Source: Acidobacteriota bacterium (GTDB taxonomy: Bacteria; Acidobacteriota; Vicinamibacteria; Vicinamibacterales; UBA2999). Taken from it: 48,199 nucleotides of DNA. Positions 8,541 through 17,081 of the stretch are shown in pieces. Numbering within the stretch: the first letter of the stretch is position 1; each line of letters begins with the position of its first letter. The translations under genes and the position numbers were made by a program. The notes under the pieces were generated by a model, which was not told the DNA's origin, did no database searches, and saw only the letters and a program-made list of their open reading frames with translations. The DNA is taken from contig JADZCN010000109.1 of the NCBI GenBank assembly GCA_020851565.1, positions 1 through 48,199 of the forward strand. The letters run 5' to 3'.

Positions 8541-8981
8541 TCACGCGCTCGGTCGCCGGGCGCCCTTGCCGCCGCGCTTGGCCGAGGCGGCCGGCGCAGC
8601 AAGTACCAACTCTGGCTGGGTGTGTTCGGTCGACAGCATCTGCAGGATGCCCTGCAGCCCATCGCGCACCGCGCGCACGCGCTCGCGCGCCCGCTCGCCC
8701 AGCACCTCCTCCACCAGTACCGTCGGACGCTCCGAGCTGTCGTCCGACTCCTCCAGCCGCCGCCGCGCACCCGCCAGCGTCAGGCCTTCACCGAACACCA
8801 GCGACTTGATGCGCAAGACCATCTCGAGATCCTGGCGCCGGTAGACGCGCGGCCCGCCGTTCGAGGGCGCCTGTCCCAGCTGCGGAAACTCCGCCTCCCA
8901 GGACCGCAGCACGTATGGCTGCACTTCGGCGACCTCACACACCTCAACGGCCTTGAAAAGCTCCCGCTTGGGTGTTGCCAT
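8541..8981 (-). CDS. MerR family transcriptional regulator
   Basis: A 146-residue protein. The first about 75 residues form a MerR-type winged helix: FKAVEVCEVAEVQPYVLRSWE (helix-turn-helix), then NGGPRVYRRQDLEMVLRIK (wing and second helix). A coiled-coil-like region follows, and the C-terminal tail is rich in Ala, Lys and Arg. Stand-alone MerR proteins of this short form are common in Acidobacteriota, often near tRNA or translation genes; the ligand is unknown. GGAG abuts the ATG. A TATACT at 9004-9009 on this strand is a plausible -10, and the tandem repeat array begins only about 12 bp further upstream, so the array sits in the promoter-proximal region. Confidence 0.85.
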   Translation of the reverse strand: MATPKRELFKAVEVCEVAEVQPYVLRSWEAEFPQLGQAPSNGGPRVYRRQDLEMVLRIKSLVFGEGLTLAGARRRLEESDDSSERPTVLVEEVLGERARERVRAVRDGLQGILQMLSTEHTQPELVLAAPAASAKRGGKGARRPSA

Positions 8982-9020
8982 CTCCAGACGTATCCCGCAG
9001 GACAGTATAACCGGAACGAG

Positions 9021-9204
9021 GGTTCAGAGGTTCTCGGGTTCTCAGGTTCTCGGGTTCTCAGGTTCTCAGGTTCTCGGGTTCTCGGGTTCTCAGGTTCTCG
9101 GGTTCTCCGGGTTCGGGTTCTCGCGTCGTGCTGCGTCACTGAACCTCCGAACCTCGGAACCTGAGAACCTCAGAACCCGAGAACCCCAGAACCCGAGAAC
9201 CTAA
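9021..9204. repeat. Inverted array of 8-bp repeats (GGTTCTCN / GAACCYNN)
   Basis: Left arm 9021-9108 is eleven consecutive 8-mers of the type GGTTCTC(G/A), with slightly degenerate copies to 9123. Right arm 9141-9204 is eight consecutive 8-mers of the type GAACC(T/C)NN, the reverse complement. A loop of about 17 nt separates them, so one strand could fold into a hairpin of over 150 nt. The last right-arm unit (9197-9204) contains the der stop codon. Confidence 0.95.
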
Positions 9205-10571
9205 GGCCTCTCCTTCCCCCTCCCCTTCCGTTCCGCGCGCCGGCGCACCGAGATGCGGATCGGCGTCCCGAAGAAACCGTACTCCTGGCGGAGGCGGTTC
9301 TCGAGAAACCGCTCGTACGAGAAGTGGAACTTCGTCGCGACATTGGTGAAGAGCACGAACGATGGGGGCGCCACGCCTGTCTGCGCCGCGTAGAGGACCC
9401 GGACGTTCCGCCGACCCGGGCTCACCGGCGGGTGGGCCGTCGTGATGGCCTCGATGAACCGGTTCAGCTCGCCGGTCGGCACCCGGATGTGGCGCGCGGC
9501 CGACACCTTGTCGATGGTCTCCAGGAGCTTGCCCGTGCGCTCGCCCGTCCTCGCCGAAATGTGGAGGATGGGCGCGAAGTCCAGGAACTTCAGCTGGAAC
9601 CGGAGGTTCTCGTCGAACACCTTGGCGCCCTCCTGCCCGTGCACCTTCATCAGGTCCCACTTGTTCGCGACGATGATCACGCCGCGGCCGGCCTCCACCG
9701 CGGCACCCGCGATGGCGCCGTCCTGGTCGGTGGGGCCCTCGGTGGCGTCAATCACGAGCACGACGATGTCAGCCCGCTCGATGGCGCGTTTCGCCAGCAT
9801 CACGCTGAGCGTCTCGACCTGCCCCGATCGCGCCACGCGCCCGGGGCGCCGGATGCCGGCGGTGTCCACGATCCGGAATTGCCGACGGTGCCATGTGAGC
9901 AGTGAGTCCACCGAGTCGCGCGTCGTGCCGGGGACCTCGGACACGATCATGCGCTCCTCTTGCAGCAAGCGGTTCACCAGCGACGACTTGCCGGCGTTCG
10001 GCCGCCCCACGATGGCGACGGCGGTTTCCGTGGCCGCGGGCTCATCGGCTGCCACGCGCGGGGCGTTGGGCAGCCGGGCCAGCACGGCATCCATCAGTTC
10101 GGCGACGCCCATGCCGTGCTCGGCGCTCACCTCGACCACAGGATCGAACCCCAACCGGTAGAGCTCGAGCGCACCGTCGCGGGCACGACGGTCGTCCATC
10201 TTGTTGATGGCCAGGATGACGGGCACGCCAGTGGCGCGGATCGCCCTGGCCACGTCCTGGTCGCCGGGGACCAGGCCCTCGCGGCCGTCGGCCACCATCA
10301 CGATGAGGTCGGCTTCAGCCAGCGCCCGCTGTCCGCGTTCGACGACCAGCGCATGGAGCGGATCCTGGCTGGCGCCGAACAGCCCGCCGGTGTCTGTCAG
10401 CAACACGACGCGGTCCTCAAAGGTGGCCGGATGCGTGATCACGTCGCGCGTGGTCCCCGGAACCGGGGCCACGATGGACCGGCGCGTCCCTGTTAACCTG
10501 TTGAAAAGCGTGGACTTACCGACATTTGGTCGGCCCACGAAAACGACGGCGGGGATTCGGCGCTCGGCCAC
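9201..10571 (-). CDS. der: Ribosome biogenesis GTPase Der (EngA)
   Basis: A 456-residue tandem-G-domain GTPase that acts in 50S subunit assembly. G1 motifs are GRPNVGKSTLFNRL near the N-terminus and GRPNAGKSSLVNRL in the second domain. G3 motifs are DTGGLF and DTAGIRRPG, and G4 motifs are NKMDD and NKWDL. The C-terminal KH-like domain ends in a basic tail. The start is GTG at 10571, preceded by GGAGG with about 7-nt spacing. The TAG stop lies inside the first unit (read on this strand) of the neighbouring 8-bp repeat array, so the array defines the end of the gene. Confidence 0.97.
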   Translation of the reverse strand: MAERRIPAVVFVGRPNVGKSTLFNRLTGTRRSIVAPVPGTTRDVITHPATFEDRVVLLTDTGGLFGASQDPLHALVVERGQRALAEADLIVMVADGREGLVPGDQDVARAIRATGVPVILAINKMDDRRARDGALELYRLGFDPVVEVSAEHGMGVAELMDAVLARLPNAPRVAADEPAATETAVAIVGRPNAGKSSLVNRLLQEERMIVSEVPGTTRDSVDSLLTWHRRQFRIVDTAGIRRPGRVARSGQVETLSVMLAKRAIERADIVVLVIDATEGPTDQDGAIAGAAVEAGRGVIIVANKWDLMKVHGQEGAKVFDENLRFQLKFLDFAPILHISARTGERTGKLLETIDKVSAARHIRVPTGELNRFIEAITTAHPPVSPGRRNVRVLYAAQTGVAPPSFVLFTNVATKFHFSYERFLENRLRQEYGFFGTPIRISVRRRAERKGRGKERP

Positions 10572-10611
10572 GGGAGTCCTCCGATCTTACAGGTACAGAA
10601 GGACTTGCGGT

Positions 10612-10648
10612 TTGACAGGCGTAAGTGCCACGGATTACGATACTTACG
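10612..10648 (+). promoter_or_regulatory. Promoter of the HU/IHF gene with a 7-bp inverted repeat
   Basis: A consensus -35 TTGACA (10612-10617) is followed after 18 bp by TACGAT (10636-10641). CGTAAGT (10620-10626) and ACTTACG (10642-10648) form a perfect 7-bp inverted repeat that brackets the -10. This is the geometry of a repressor operator. Confidence 0.7.
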
Positions 10649-10671
10649 CGGATCGAGGAGCGCACGAGGGC

Positions 10672-10941
10672 ATGATCAAGGTGGACATCGTCAACGAAGT
10701 GTCGAAGGTCGCCGAGATCACCAAGGTCAAGGCGGAGCTGGCCGTCGATGCGGTGTTCGAGGCCATGCGCCACTCGATGCAACGCGGGGAACGTATTGAG
10801 CTGCGGGGCTTTGGCGTGTTTCAGGTGAAGCCCCGAAAGCGTGGCATCGGCAGGAACCCGCGCACCGGCAAGGAAGTGCGCATCCCTCCCGGTCGCACCA
10901 TTCGCTTCAAGCCCGGCAAAGAGCTGCAGAACATCGGGTAA
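10672..10941 (+). CDS. HU/IHF family DNA-binding protein
   Basis: An 89-residue nucleoid protein. The conserved beta-arm region reads RIELRGFGVFQVKPRKRGIGRNP, then RTGKEVRIPPGRTIRFKPGKEL, the bacterial DNA-binding (HU/IHF) signature. The start at 10672 follows GAGGAG/GAGGG and gives the usual MIKVDIVNEVS N-terminus; the longer in-frame reading upstream crosses the promoter. It binds and bends DNA as a dimer. It is followed after 6 bp by the M50 protease gene, so the two are probably cotranscribed. Confidence 0.95.
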   Translation: MIKVDIVNEVSKVAEITKVKAELAVDAVFEAMRHSMQRGERIELRGFGVFQVKPRKRGIGRNPRTGKEVRIPPGRTIRFKPGKELQNIG

Positions 10942-10947
10942 CGACCT

Positions 10948-11985
10948 GTGTCCCACCCGCAGGAGCCTGGATTCGATCGGGCTCCCTTCCCTGTATTTCC
11001 GGCGCGGGCCGATCTCGACGACCTGTTCGCCGAGCGTGTACTCCCGCCGCCACCACGCCCCCGGGATCGGATCTGGGTGCAGGTGCTGCTGCTCGTGCTC
11101 ACCTTCGCCTCCACCACGCTCGTGGGGGGCTGCCACTACCTGAGTTTCGAGCAGGCCTTCCAGGAGATGCCGGCCATGGGCGCGCAGGAGAGCCGCGACT
11201 GGCTGGCGGGGATCTTCTCGCAACCGTCGTTCTACCTGAACGGCCTCTGGTACAGCCTCACGGTGCTCGGCATCCTCGGCTGCCACGAGATGGGGCACTA
11301 CGTGGCCTGCCTGCGCTACGGCGTGGATGCGACGCGCCCCTACTTCCTGCCTGCACCCCTGCCGCTGACCGGCACGCTCGGCGCGTTCATCCGCATCCGC
11401 TCGCGTATTCCCTCCAAGGTGGCGCTCTTCGACATCGGGATCGCAGGCCCGATTGCCGGGTTCGTGGTGGCGGTGCCGGCGCTCGTAGCGGGGCTGGCCC
11501 TGTCGGAGGTCGTCGAGCTGCCCGCCGACCAGACCGACCTGGTGTCGCTGGGCGAGCCGCTGCTCTTCCGCTTCGCGGCGTGGCTCATCTTCGGCGACGT
11601 GCCCGACGGGTACTCCATCAACATGCACCCCATGGCGTTTGCCTCGTGGTTCGGTCTGCTGGCCACGGCGCTGAACCTCTTCCCCGTCGCGCAGCTCGAC
11701 GGCGGGCACATCAGCTACGCGGTGCTGGGACGGCGCTCCATCTGGGTCACCCTCGCCATGGTCCTCGTCGCGGTCGGCCTCGCGTCGTTCTCGGCCAGCT
11801 GGATTGCCTGGACCGTGATGATCCTGCTGATGCTCTTCATCGTCGGGCCGCGGCACCCGCCGACGCTGGACGATTACACCCCGCTCGACTCCACGCGCCT
11901 GTGGCTGGCGCTCTTCGCGTTGTTCATGCTGGTCGTCTGCTTCACGCCGGCGCCCATCGAGCCGTTCGTGACGGGAGGGGGCTGA
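10948..11985 (+). CDS. Site-2 protease family (M50) membrane metalloprotease
   Basis: A 345-residue polytopic membrane protein. The zinc site is HEMGHY within ILGCHEMGHYVACLRYG, and the third ligand is the aspartate in NLFPVAQLDGGH, the two motifs that define M50 intramembrane proteases. About six or seven hydrophobic segments are visible, and the N-terminus is soluble and Pro-rich. It starts with GTG 6 bp after the HU/IHF stop. In this family the substrates are often membrane-anchored anti-sigma factors; nothing nearby identifies one here. Confidence 0.9.
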   Translation: MSHPQEPGFDRAPFPVFPARADLDDLFAERVLPPPPRPRDRIWVQVLLLVLTFASTTLVGGCHYLSFEQAFQEMPAMGAQESRDWLAGIFSQPSFYLNGLWYSLTVLGILGCHEMGHYVACLRYGVDATRPYFLPAPLPLTGTLGAFIRIRSRIPSKVALFDIGIAGPIAGFVVAVPALVAGLALSEVVELPADQTDLVSLGEPLLFRFAAWLIFGDVPDGYSINMHPMAFASWFGLLATALNLFPVAQLDGGHISYAVLGRRSIWVTLAMVLVAVGLASFSASWIAWTVMILLMLFIVGPRHPPTLDDYTPLDSTRLWLALFALFMLVVCFTPAPIEPFVTGGG

Positions 11986-11998
11986 GAGGCCTTTACCC

Positions 11999-12055
11999 AG
12001 TCACCAATCGCCCAATGAATCACCCGATTGGCAATCCGCGATCGTCAATGAACGA
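11999..12055. repeat. CAATC/GATTG repeat tract
   Basis: Between the convergent M50 protease and priA genes lies a short tract of CAATC, CAATG and GATTG units. It includes CCAATGAATC, also found in the longer array at 40.65-40.88 kb. It begins 14 bp after the protease stop and ends about 20 bp from the priA stop. Confidence 0.75.
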
Positions 12056-12074
12056 CCCTCACCCTCCCACCGGG

Positions 12075-14441
12075 CTACAACATGGACACGGGGTCGACGT
12101 CGACGGCCGTGCGGCGCGCGATTGAGGGCACGGCAGCGAGGGCGGCGCGCAGCGGCTCGCGCATCGATGCGCGGCTGGTTCCCTTCAGGAAGAACTGCGC
12201 CCGGTGCTCGCCGCGGAGCTTGGCGAGGGGCGCCGGGGCCGGACCGAGGATGACGAACCCTCTCGTGCCCGCCGCGCGCAGCCGCTCCACCAGCTCGCCC
12301 GCATCGTCCATCGCCTGATCGAATGAGCGGCCCCGCACCACGACGTTGACCATGGCGATGTGCGGCGGGTAGCGCATCGCGTGGCGGAACGCCGTTTCCT
12401 TGTCGAAGAAGGCCCGGTAGTCCTGCGTGCAGGCGAGGCGGATGCTGTAGTGCGTGGGGAACAGCGTCTGCACGATGGCCTCGCCCGCCACCTCGCCGCG
12501 GCCGGCGCGGCCCGCCACCTGCGTGAGCAGCTGGAAGGTGCGTTCTGCGGCGCGGAAGTCGGCGAGCCCGAGCCCGACGTCCGCCGAAATGACCCCGACG
12601 AGCGTCACGTGGGGAAAATCGTGGCCCTTGGCGATCATCTGCGTGCCGACGAGCACGTCCAGCTCGCGGCGTGCGAAGCGGGCCAGCACGTCGACGAGGC
12701 TTCCCCGCCGGCGCACCGTGTCGCGGTCCACGCGCGCGACGCGGGCGGCCGGAAAGTGCGCGTGCACGTCGGCTTCCACGCGCTCGGTCCCGTAGCCCAC
12801 GTGCTCGAGGTACGGCGCCGCGCACTGCGGACAGGCCGCCGGAACGCCGCGCAGGTAGTTGCAGTAATGGCAGCGCGCGCGCCAGCCGCGGCGGTCTGTC
12901 ACGGGGACAGTCCCTGTCTCCGTTTGTCTCCGGTTTACGGGGACAGTCCCTGTCTCCGTTTGTCTTCGGGGACTGTTCGTCCGCCCGCGGTGCACCGTCA
13001 AGGAGACGCTGCAGTTCGGGCACTCCAGCGTGTGGCCGCACTGACGGCAGAACATGGCCGTCGCGAACCCGCGGCGGTTCAGCAGGATGACGGCCTGCTC
13101 GCCCGCTTCGAGGCGCAGGCCAAGCGCGTCCACCAGGGCCCGGCTGAGCACCACGTCGGGCGTCGTCTCCGCCATTTCCTCGCGCATGTTGACCACGCGC
13201 ACGCTCGCCAGCGGCCGATCCAGGATGCGGCGATCGAGTGTGACCAGCGTGTACCGCCCCGCGCGCGCGTTCGCGTACGACTCCATGGACGGCGTCGCCG
13301 AGCCCAGCACCACCAGCGAGCCCGCGAGCTTGCCGCGCATCACGGCCACGTCGCGCCCGTTGTAGCGCGGCGTCTCCTCCTGCTTGTAGGAGGTGTCGTG
13401 CTCTTCGTCCACGACGATCAGGCCGGGACGGGCCAGCGGGGCGAAGACCGCCGACCGCGTCCCGACGACCACGTCCACGTCGCCGCGGCGGATACGGTGC
13501 CACTGGTCGTGCCGCTCGCCGTCGGAGAGCCCGCTGTGCTGGATGGCGACGTGCGAGCCGAAGCGGGCCCGGAAGAGCGCCGCAACCTGCGGCGTGAGCG
13601 CGATCTCCGGCACCAGCACCAGGACCCCGCGACCCTGGGCGCGGACACGCTCGGCCAGCCGCAGGTAGAGCTCGGTCTTGCCGCTGCCGGTGACGCCGTG
13701 CACGAGCGCCGCGTGGAAGCGCCGCGCATCGGCCAGCGGCGCCAGCGCCTCGAAGGCCGCCTGCTGTTCGGCGGTGAGCGCCCTCGGCGGCCGCACCTCG
13801 GAGGCCGTGCTGGACGCGTGGCGCTCGTCCACGAAGGGATCGCGCTCCACCGTGTCGGTGCGAAGGGCGATGAGGCCCAGCGTACGAAGGCGCGTGAGCG
13901 CGGACGACGGGATGCCGCGCTCCGCGAGGTCCGGCGTAGGGGTCCCATCCGGCCGCCCGGCCAGCAGCTGCAGTGCCTCGCGCTGCCGCGCGCCCAGCCG
14001 CGGCAGGTCGCGATCCTCGCCGCCGCCGGCGCATCGCGGGCCGGTCGCGCGATCGAGCACGTCGAGGCCCTGGGCCGTGATGGCCGCCACGCGCACCGTC
14101 TTGAACGCGTCCACACGCGCGCTGAGACCGTGCGGCGGCAACGCCGCCGACAGCGCCGCACCCGGGCCCGCCAGGTAGTAGTCCGCCACCCACGAGGTCA
14201 GGCTCACCACGTCGGCCGGCACGAACGCCTCCTCATCCAGGACCTGGATGAGCTCGCGCATCTCGATGGACGGGTCGAGCGCCGCACCCTCGCCCAGCAC
14301 AATCCCCGTCAGGCGGCGCGGCCCGAGCGGCACCACGACGCGCGCTCCCGCCGGCGGCACGCCGAGACCCGCCGGTACGCGATAGGTGAGAAGGCCGAGC
14401 GCGGCCACCGGCACCGCGACGGAGACAAGCCGGTCGGGCAC
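12075..14441 (-). CDS. priA: Primosomal protein N' (replication restart helicase PriA) with an in-frame repeat insertion
   Basis: A 788-residue superfamily 2 helicase that reloads the replisome at stalled forks. The N-terminal 3'BD domain comes first, then Walker A GVTGSGKTE (residues 249-256) and Walker B DEEHDTSYKQEETPRY. The zinc-binding cysteines are CRQCGHTLECPNC and CHYC...CPQC, and the helicase motifs VGTQMIAKGHDFPHV and QVAGRAGR follow. Between VHR and CHYC, where E. coli PriA has fewer than ten residues, this protein has about 35. They include RRQTETGTVPV twice, encoded by a duplicated 36-bp DNA unit. The frame stays open, so the protein is probably functional. It is the last gene of the 22-12 kb minus operon. 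Confidence 0.95.
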   Translation of the reverse strand: MPDRLVSVAVPVAALGLLTYRVPAGLGVPPAGARVVVPLGPRRLTGIVLGEGAALDPSIEMRELIQVLDEEAFVPADVVSLTSWVADYYLAGPGAALSAALPPHGLSARVDAFKTVRVAAITAQGLDVLDRATGPRCAGGGEDRDLPRLGARQREALQLLAGRPDGTPTPDLAERGIPSSALTRLRTLGLIALRTDTVERDPFVDERHASSTASEVRPPRALTAEQQAAFEALAPLADARRFHAALVHGVTGSGKTELYLRLAERVRAQGRGVLVLVPEIALTPQVAALFRARFGSHVAIQHSGLSDGERHDQWHRIRRGDVDVVVGTRSAVFAPLARPGLIVVDEEHDTSYKQEETPRYNGRDVAVMRGKLAGSLVVLGSATPSMESYANARAGRYTLVTLDRRILDRPLASVRVVNMREEMAETTPDVVLSRALVDALGLRLEAGEQAVILLNRRGFATAMFCRQCGHTLECPNCSVSLTVHRGRTNSPRRQTETGTVPVNRRQTETGTVPVTDRRGWRARCHYCNYLRGVPAACPQCAAPYLEHVGYGTERVEADVHAHFPAARVARVDRDTVRRRGSLVDVLARFARRELDVLVGTQMIAKGHDFPHVTLVGVISADVGLGLADFRAAERTFQLLTQVAGRAGRGEVAGEAIVQTLFPTHYSIRLACTQDYRAFFDKETAFRHAMRYPPHIAMVNVVVRGRSFDQAMDDAGELVERLRAAGTRGFVILGPAPAPLAKLRGEHRAQFFLKGTSRASMREPLRAALAAVPSIARRTAVDVDPVSML
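12901..12972. repeat. Two tandem 36-bp units inside priA, REP-like palindrome
   Basis: ACGGGGACAGTCCCTGTCTC starts at 12901 and again at 12937, each followed by CGTTTGTCT, giving a 36-bp period (12 codons). Each unit holds the palindrome GGGAC-A-GTCCC. A further GGGGACTGT in inverted sense follows at 12969-12977. This resembles the GGGACTGTCCC-type palindromes of REP elements; that resemblance is from memory. Confidence 0.9.
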
Positions 14442-14444
14442 GGG

Positions 14445-15221
14445 TCAGGGCCGGCTGTCGGCCTGCAGGATGGCGCGCACCTTCTTCATGTCTTCCCACA
14501 CCTCGCGCTTGGCAGGCGGGTTGCGAAGCAGGTACGCGGGGTGGAAGGTCGGGATGAGCGTCGCCCCCCGATACTCGAACTCCTTCCCGCGCAGCCGCGT
14601 GATGGGGTCCGCGGTCCTCAGCAGGCACTGCGTCGCGAACTTGCCGAGCGCGACGATGACGCGCGGCCGCACGGCGTCGATCTGGCGGAACAGGAAGGGC
14701 TCGCACGCCGCGACCTCGTCGGGCTCCGGGTTGCGGTTGCCGGGCGGACGGCACTTGATGACGTTGGCGATGTAGACCTGGTCGCGCGAGAGGCTGATCG
14801 CCTCGATGATCTTCGTCAGCAGCTGGCCGGCGCGGCCCACGAACGGTTCGCCCTGCTTGTCTTCGTCCTCGCCCGGTGCCTCGCCGACGAACATGAGCCG
14901 TGCGCGCGGGTTGCCGACACCGAAGACCACCTGCCGGCGGCCCAGCCCCGCGAGCTTGCAGCGCGTGCAGTCCGGGCCAATCTCGACCTTGAGCTCGGCC
15001 AGCACCGTGTCGGCTTTCACATCGCCGCCAGGGGCCGTCTCCGTCACCCTCGGCCCGAGGAGCGTCTCGACGGGGAGCGTCTCCGGCGAGGCGGCCTCCG
15101 CGTCGCCCGCAGGCGAGGCCGACGCCGGGTCGGTTCGCTTTCGCCACGCCGGATCCCGGCTCACGCCGCTCACGCCGATCTCGGAGAAGTACTTCAGGTG
15201 TTCCGCCAGGTCGTTGGACAT
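14445..15221 (-). CDS. Uracil-DNA glycosylase, family 4 (iron-sulfur type)
   Basis: A 258-residue base-excision repair enzyme that removes uracil from DNA. Family 4 motifs are visible: [24 protein letters not shown] (active site) and [11 protein letters not shown]. The four cluster cysteines fit CTRC, VIKC and AACEPF. The N-terminal about 80 residues before the catalytic domain are low-complexity, longer than in minimal members. It lies 3 bp from priA and 4 bp from coaBC, so it is cotranscribed with them. Confidence 0.93.
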   Translation of the reverse strand: MSNDLAEHLKYFSEIGVSGVSRDPAWRKRTDPASASPAGDAEAASPETLPVETLLGPRVTETAPGGDVKADTVLAELKVEIGPDCTRCKLAGLGRRQVVFGVGNPRARLMFVGEAPGEDEDKQGEPFVGRAGQLLTKIIEAISLSRDQVYIANVIKCRPPGNRNPEPDEVAACEPFLFRQIDAVRPRVIVALGKFATQCLLRTADPITRLRGKEFEYRGATLIPTFHPAYLLRNPPAKREVWEDMKKVRAILQADSRP

Positions 15222-15225
15222 CGGG

Positions 15226-16446
15226 CTACCGGGCCGGCGCGGGAGCGGGCCATTTCGAGAGGAGCGGCTCCACCCGATCCAGGATGCGCGCGGCCACCCC
15301 TTCCTTCGACTGCAGGCCCACCTCTTCCGCGGTGTCGGCCGACACGAGGGTCACCGCGTTGGTCTCCACCTCGAAGCCGGCGTCGGCGCGCGCCACGTCG
15401 TTGGCCACGATCAGGTCGGCGCGCTTGCGCGCGAGCTTCTCGCGCGCGTGCGCCACCACGTCGTGCGTCTCGGCGGCAAAGCCCACCAGCACGGGCCGCC
15501 CATCGGCGCGCGACGGCAGGGCGCCCACATCCGCCAGGATGTCGCGCGTCCGCGAGAGCGTCAGGACCAGCGGCCCCTCCGACTTGGCGATCTTCTGCGG
15601 CGCCTGGTCCAGCGTGTAGTCGGCCACGGCAGCCGCCATGATGACGACGTCGTGCTCGGCCGCGCGCGCCATCACGGCCGCGTGCATGTCCGACGCGCTG
15701 CGCACGCGCACCACATCCGCGCCCGCGGGTGGTGCGACGGTGGTGGGTCCCGCCACGAGCGTCACCCGGGCCCCGCGGCGCGCGGCCTCGGCCGCCAGCG
15801 CAAATCCCATGCGCCCGCTCGAGCGGTTGCCGATGTAGCGGACCGGGTCGATGTTCTCGTAGGTCGGGCCGGCGGTCACGAGCACGGTGCGGCCCCGCAG
15901 CGCGGAGGGCGCCGGCGCGAGCACCTGCTGCACGAACGCCACTACGTCCTCCGGCTCCGCAAGGCGGCCCTTCCCGATCCACCCGCATGCGAGGTACCCG
16001 GATCCCGGCTCGACGATGCGCACGCCCCGGGCCTGCAGCGCCTGCAGGTTCGCGGCCACCGCGGGATGCGCAAACATGTTCGTGTTCATCGCCGGCGCCA
16101 GCACCACCGGCGCCGTGGTGGCCAGGTAGAGCGACGACAGGAAGTCGTCCGCCAGCCCGTGCGCGAACTTCCCCAGCGTGTTGGCGGTGCAGGGCGCCAC
16201 GAGCAGCAGGTCGATCTGCGACGCGAGGGCGATGTGCTCGATGTCGGCGTTGGTGCCCGGCGTCCACAGGTCCGTGACGACCTGGCGCCGGGTGATGGCC
16301 TCGAACGTCAGGGGCGTGACGAAGCGCTGGGCCGCGTCGGTCATGACGGCGACCACGTCGTGCCCCTGCTTCTGCAGGCGGCGCGCGATCTCGACGGCCT
16401 TGTAGGCGCCGATGCCGCCGGTGACACCGAGGGCGATGAGGGACAT
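15226..16446 (-). CDS. coaBC: Bifunctional phosphopantothenoylcysteine decarboxylase/phosphopantothenate-cysteine ligase
   Basis: A 406-residue CoA-biosynthesis enzyme. The N-terminal CoaC flavoprotein half has [32 protein letters not shown] and PAMNTNMF, with the catalytic cysteine in [11 protein letters not shown]. The C-terminal CoaB half begins [20 protein letters not shown] and includes AAAVADYT and VGFAAET. The start at 16446 is chosen because [16 protein letters not shown] is the usual N-terminus; the long in-frame extension is antisense-like sequence within gmk. TAGAAT 8 nt upstream could give an internal promoter. Confidence 0.97.
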   Translation of the reverse strand: MSLIALGVTGGIGAYKAVEIARRLQKQGHDVVAVMTDAAQRFVTPLTFEAITRRQVVTDLWTPGTNADIEHIALASQIDLLLVAPCTANTLGKFAHGLADDFLSSLYLATTAPVVLAPAMNTNMFAHPAVAANLQALQARGVRIVEPGSGYLACGWIGKGRLAEPEDVVAFVQQVLAPAPSALRGRTVLVTAGPTYENIDPVRYIGNRSSGRMGFALAAEAARRGARVTLVAGPTTVAPPAGADVVRVRSASDMHAAVMARAAEHDVVIMAAAVADYTLDQAPQKIAKSEGPLVLTLSRTRDILADVGALPSRADGRPVLVGFAAETHDVVAHAREKLARKRADLIVANDVARADAGFEVETNAVTLVSADTAEEVGLQSKEGVAARILDRVEPLLSKWPAPAPAR

Positions 16447-16454
16447 ACGCCTAC

Positions 16455-16460
16455 ATTCTA
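16455..16460 (-). promoter_or_regulatory. TAGAAT hexamer 8 nt before coaBC
   Basis: TAGAAT on the minus strand ends 8 nt before the coaBC ATG, and its first three bases are the gmk stop codon. It could be an internal -10 giving a leaderless or near-leaderless transcript. Confidence 0.4.
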
Positions 16461-17081
16461 CGGGCGAAACGTCTTGATGATCTCTTCGGCGATCCCGCGC
16501 ATGCGATGGGTGCGGGACCGCTCGGCGGCGATGATCTCCTGCAGCCGCACCACGGTGGGCTCGAGCTGGTCGTTGACGACGACATAGTCGTAGTCGACGT
16601 AGCTGGCCGCCTCGGCCCGCGCCGCGGAGAGGCGCCGCTGCATCTGCTCCTCCGAGTCCTTGCTCCGGCCGCGCAGCCGGCGCTCGAGCACCTCGAACGA
16701 GGGCGGCAGCACGAAGATCGACGTGTGGTCCACCCCGTGGTGTTTCACCTGCCGCGCGCCCTGCACGTCGATCGTGAGGACCACGTCCTGCCCGCCCGCC
16801 ACCAGGCGCTCGGTGTCGGCCGCCGACGTGCCGTAGAAGTTGCCGAACACGTCGGCCCATTCCAGGAACTCGTCGGCCGCAATCATCGCCTGGAACTGCT
16901 CGCGCGTGACGAAGTGGTAGTCCACGCCGTCGCGCTCGCCGGGCCGCGCCGCCCGCGACGTATAGGACCGCGACATCCGCAGGTTGGGCAGGATCTGCAC
17001 GAGGTGCTCGGCCAGCGTGGTCTTGCCGGCCCCGGACGGGGCCGACACGATGAACAGGAGCCCGCGCGTCCTACTCGACAT
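16458..17081 (-). CDS. gmk: Guanylate kinase
   Basis: A 207-residue enzyme that phosphorylates GMP to GDP. The P-loop is [18 protein letters not shown]-binding residues are in [22 protein letters not shown] and [14 protein letters not shown], followed by [12 protein letters not shown]. It overlaps yicC by 11 bp and is followed after 11 bp by coaBC. In many bacteria rpoZ lies between gmk and coaBC; here there is no room for it. Confidence 0.97.
   Translation of the reverse strand: MSSRTRGLLFIVSAPSGAGKTTLAEHLVQILPNLRMSRSYTSRAARPGERDGVDYHFVTREQFQAMIAADEFLEWADVFGNFYGTSAADTERLVAGGQDVVLTIDVQGARQVKHHGVDHTSIFVLPPSFEVLERRLRGRSKDSEEQMQRRLSAARAEAASYVDYDYVVVNDQLEPTVVRLQEIIAAERSRTHRMRGIAEEIIKTFRP

Noticed and set aside
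12001..14193. Minus-strand 730-codon frame overlapping priA
   Set aside because: Out of frame with priA and without recognisable motifs, while the priA frame shows every helicase motif.
12360..15641. Plus-strand open frame of 1093 codons
   Set aside because: Antisense to priA, the uracil-DNA glycosylase and coaBC, all of which have clear motifs. Composition is that of a GC shadow frame.
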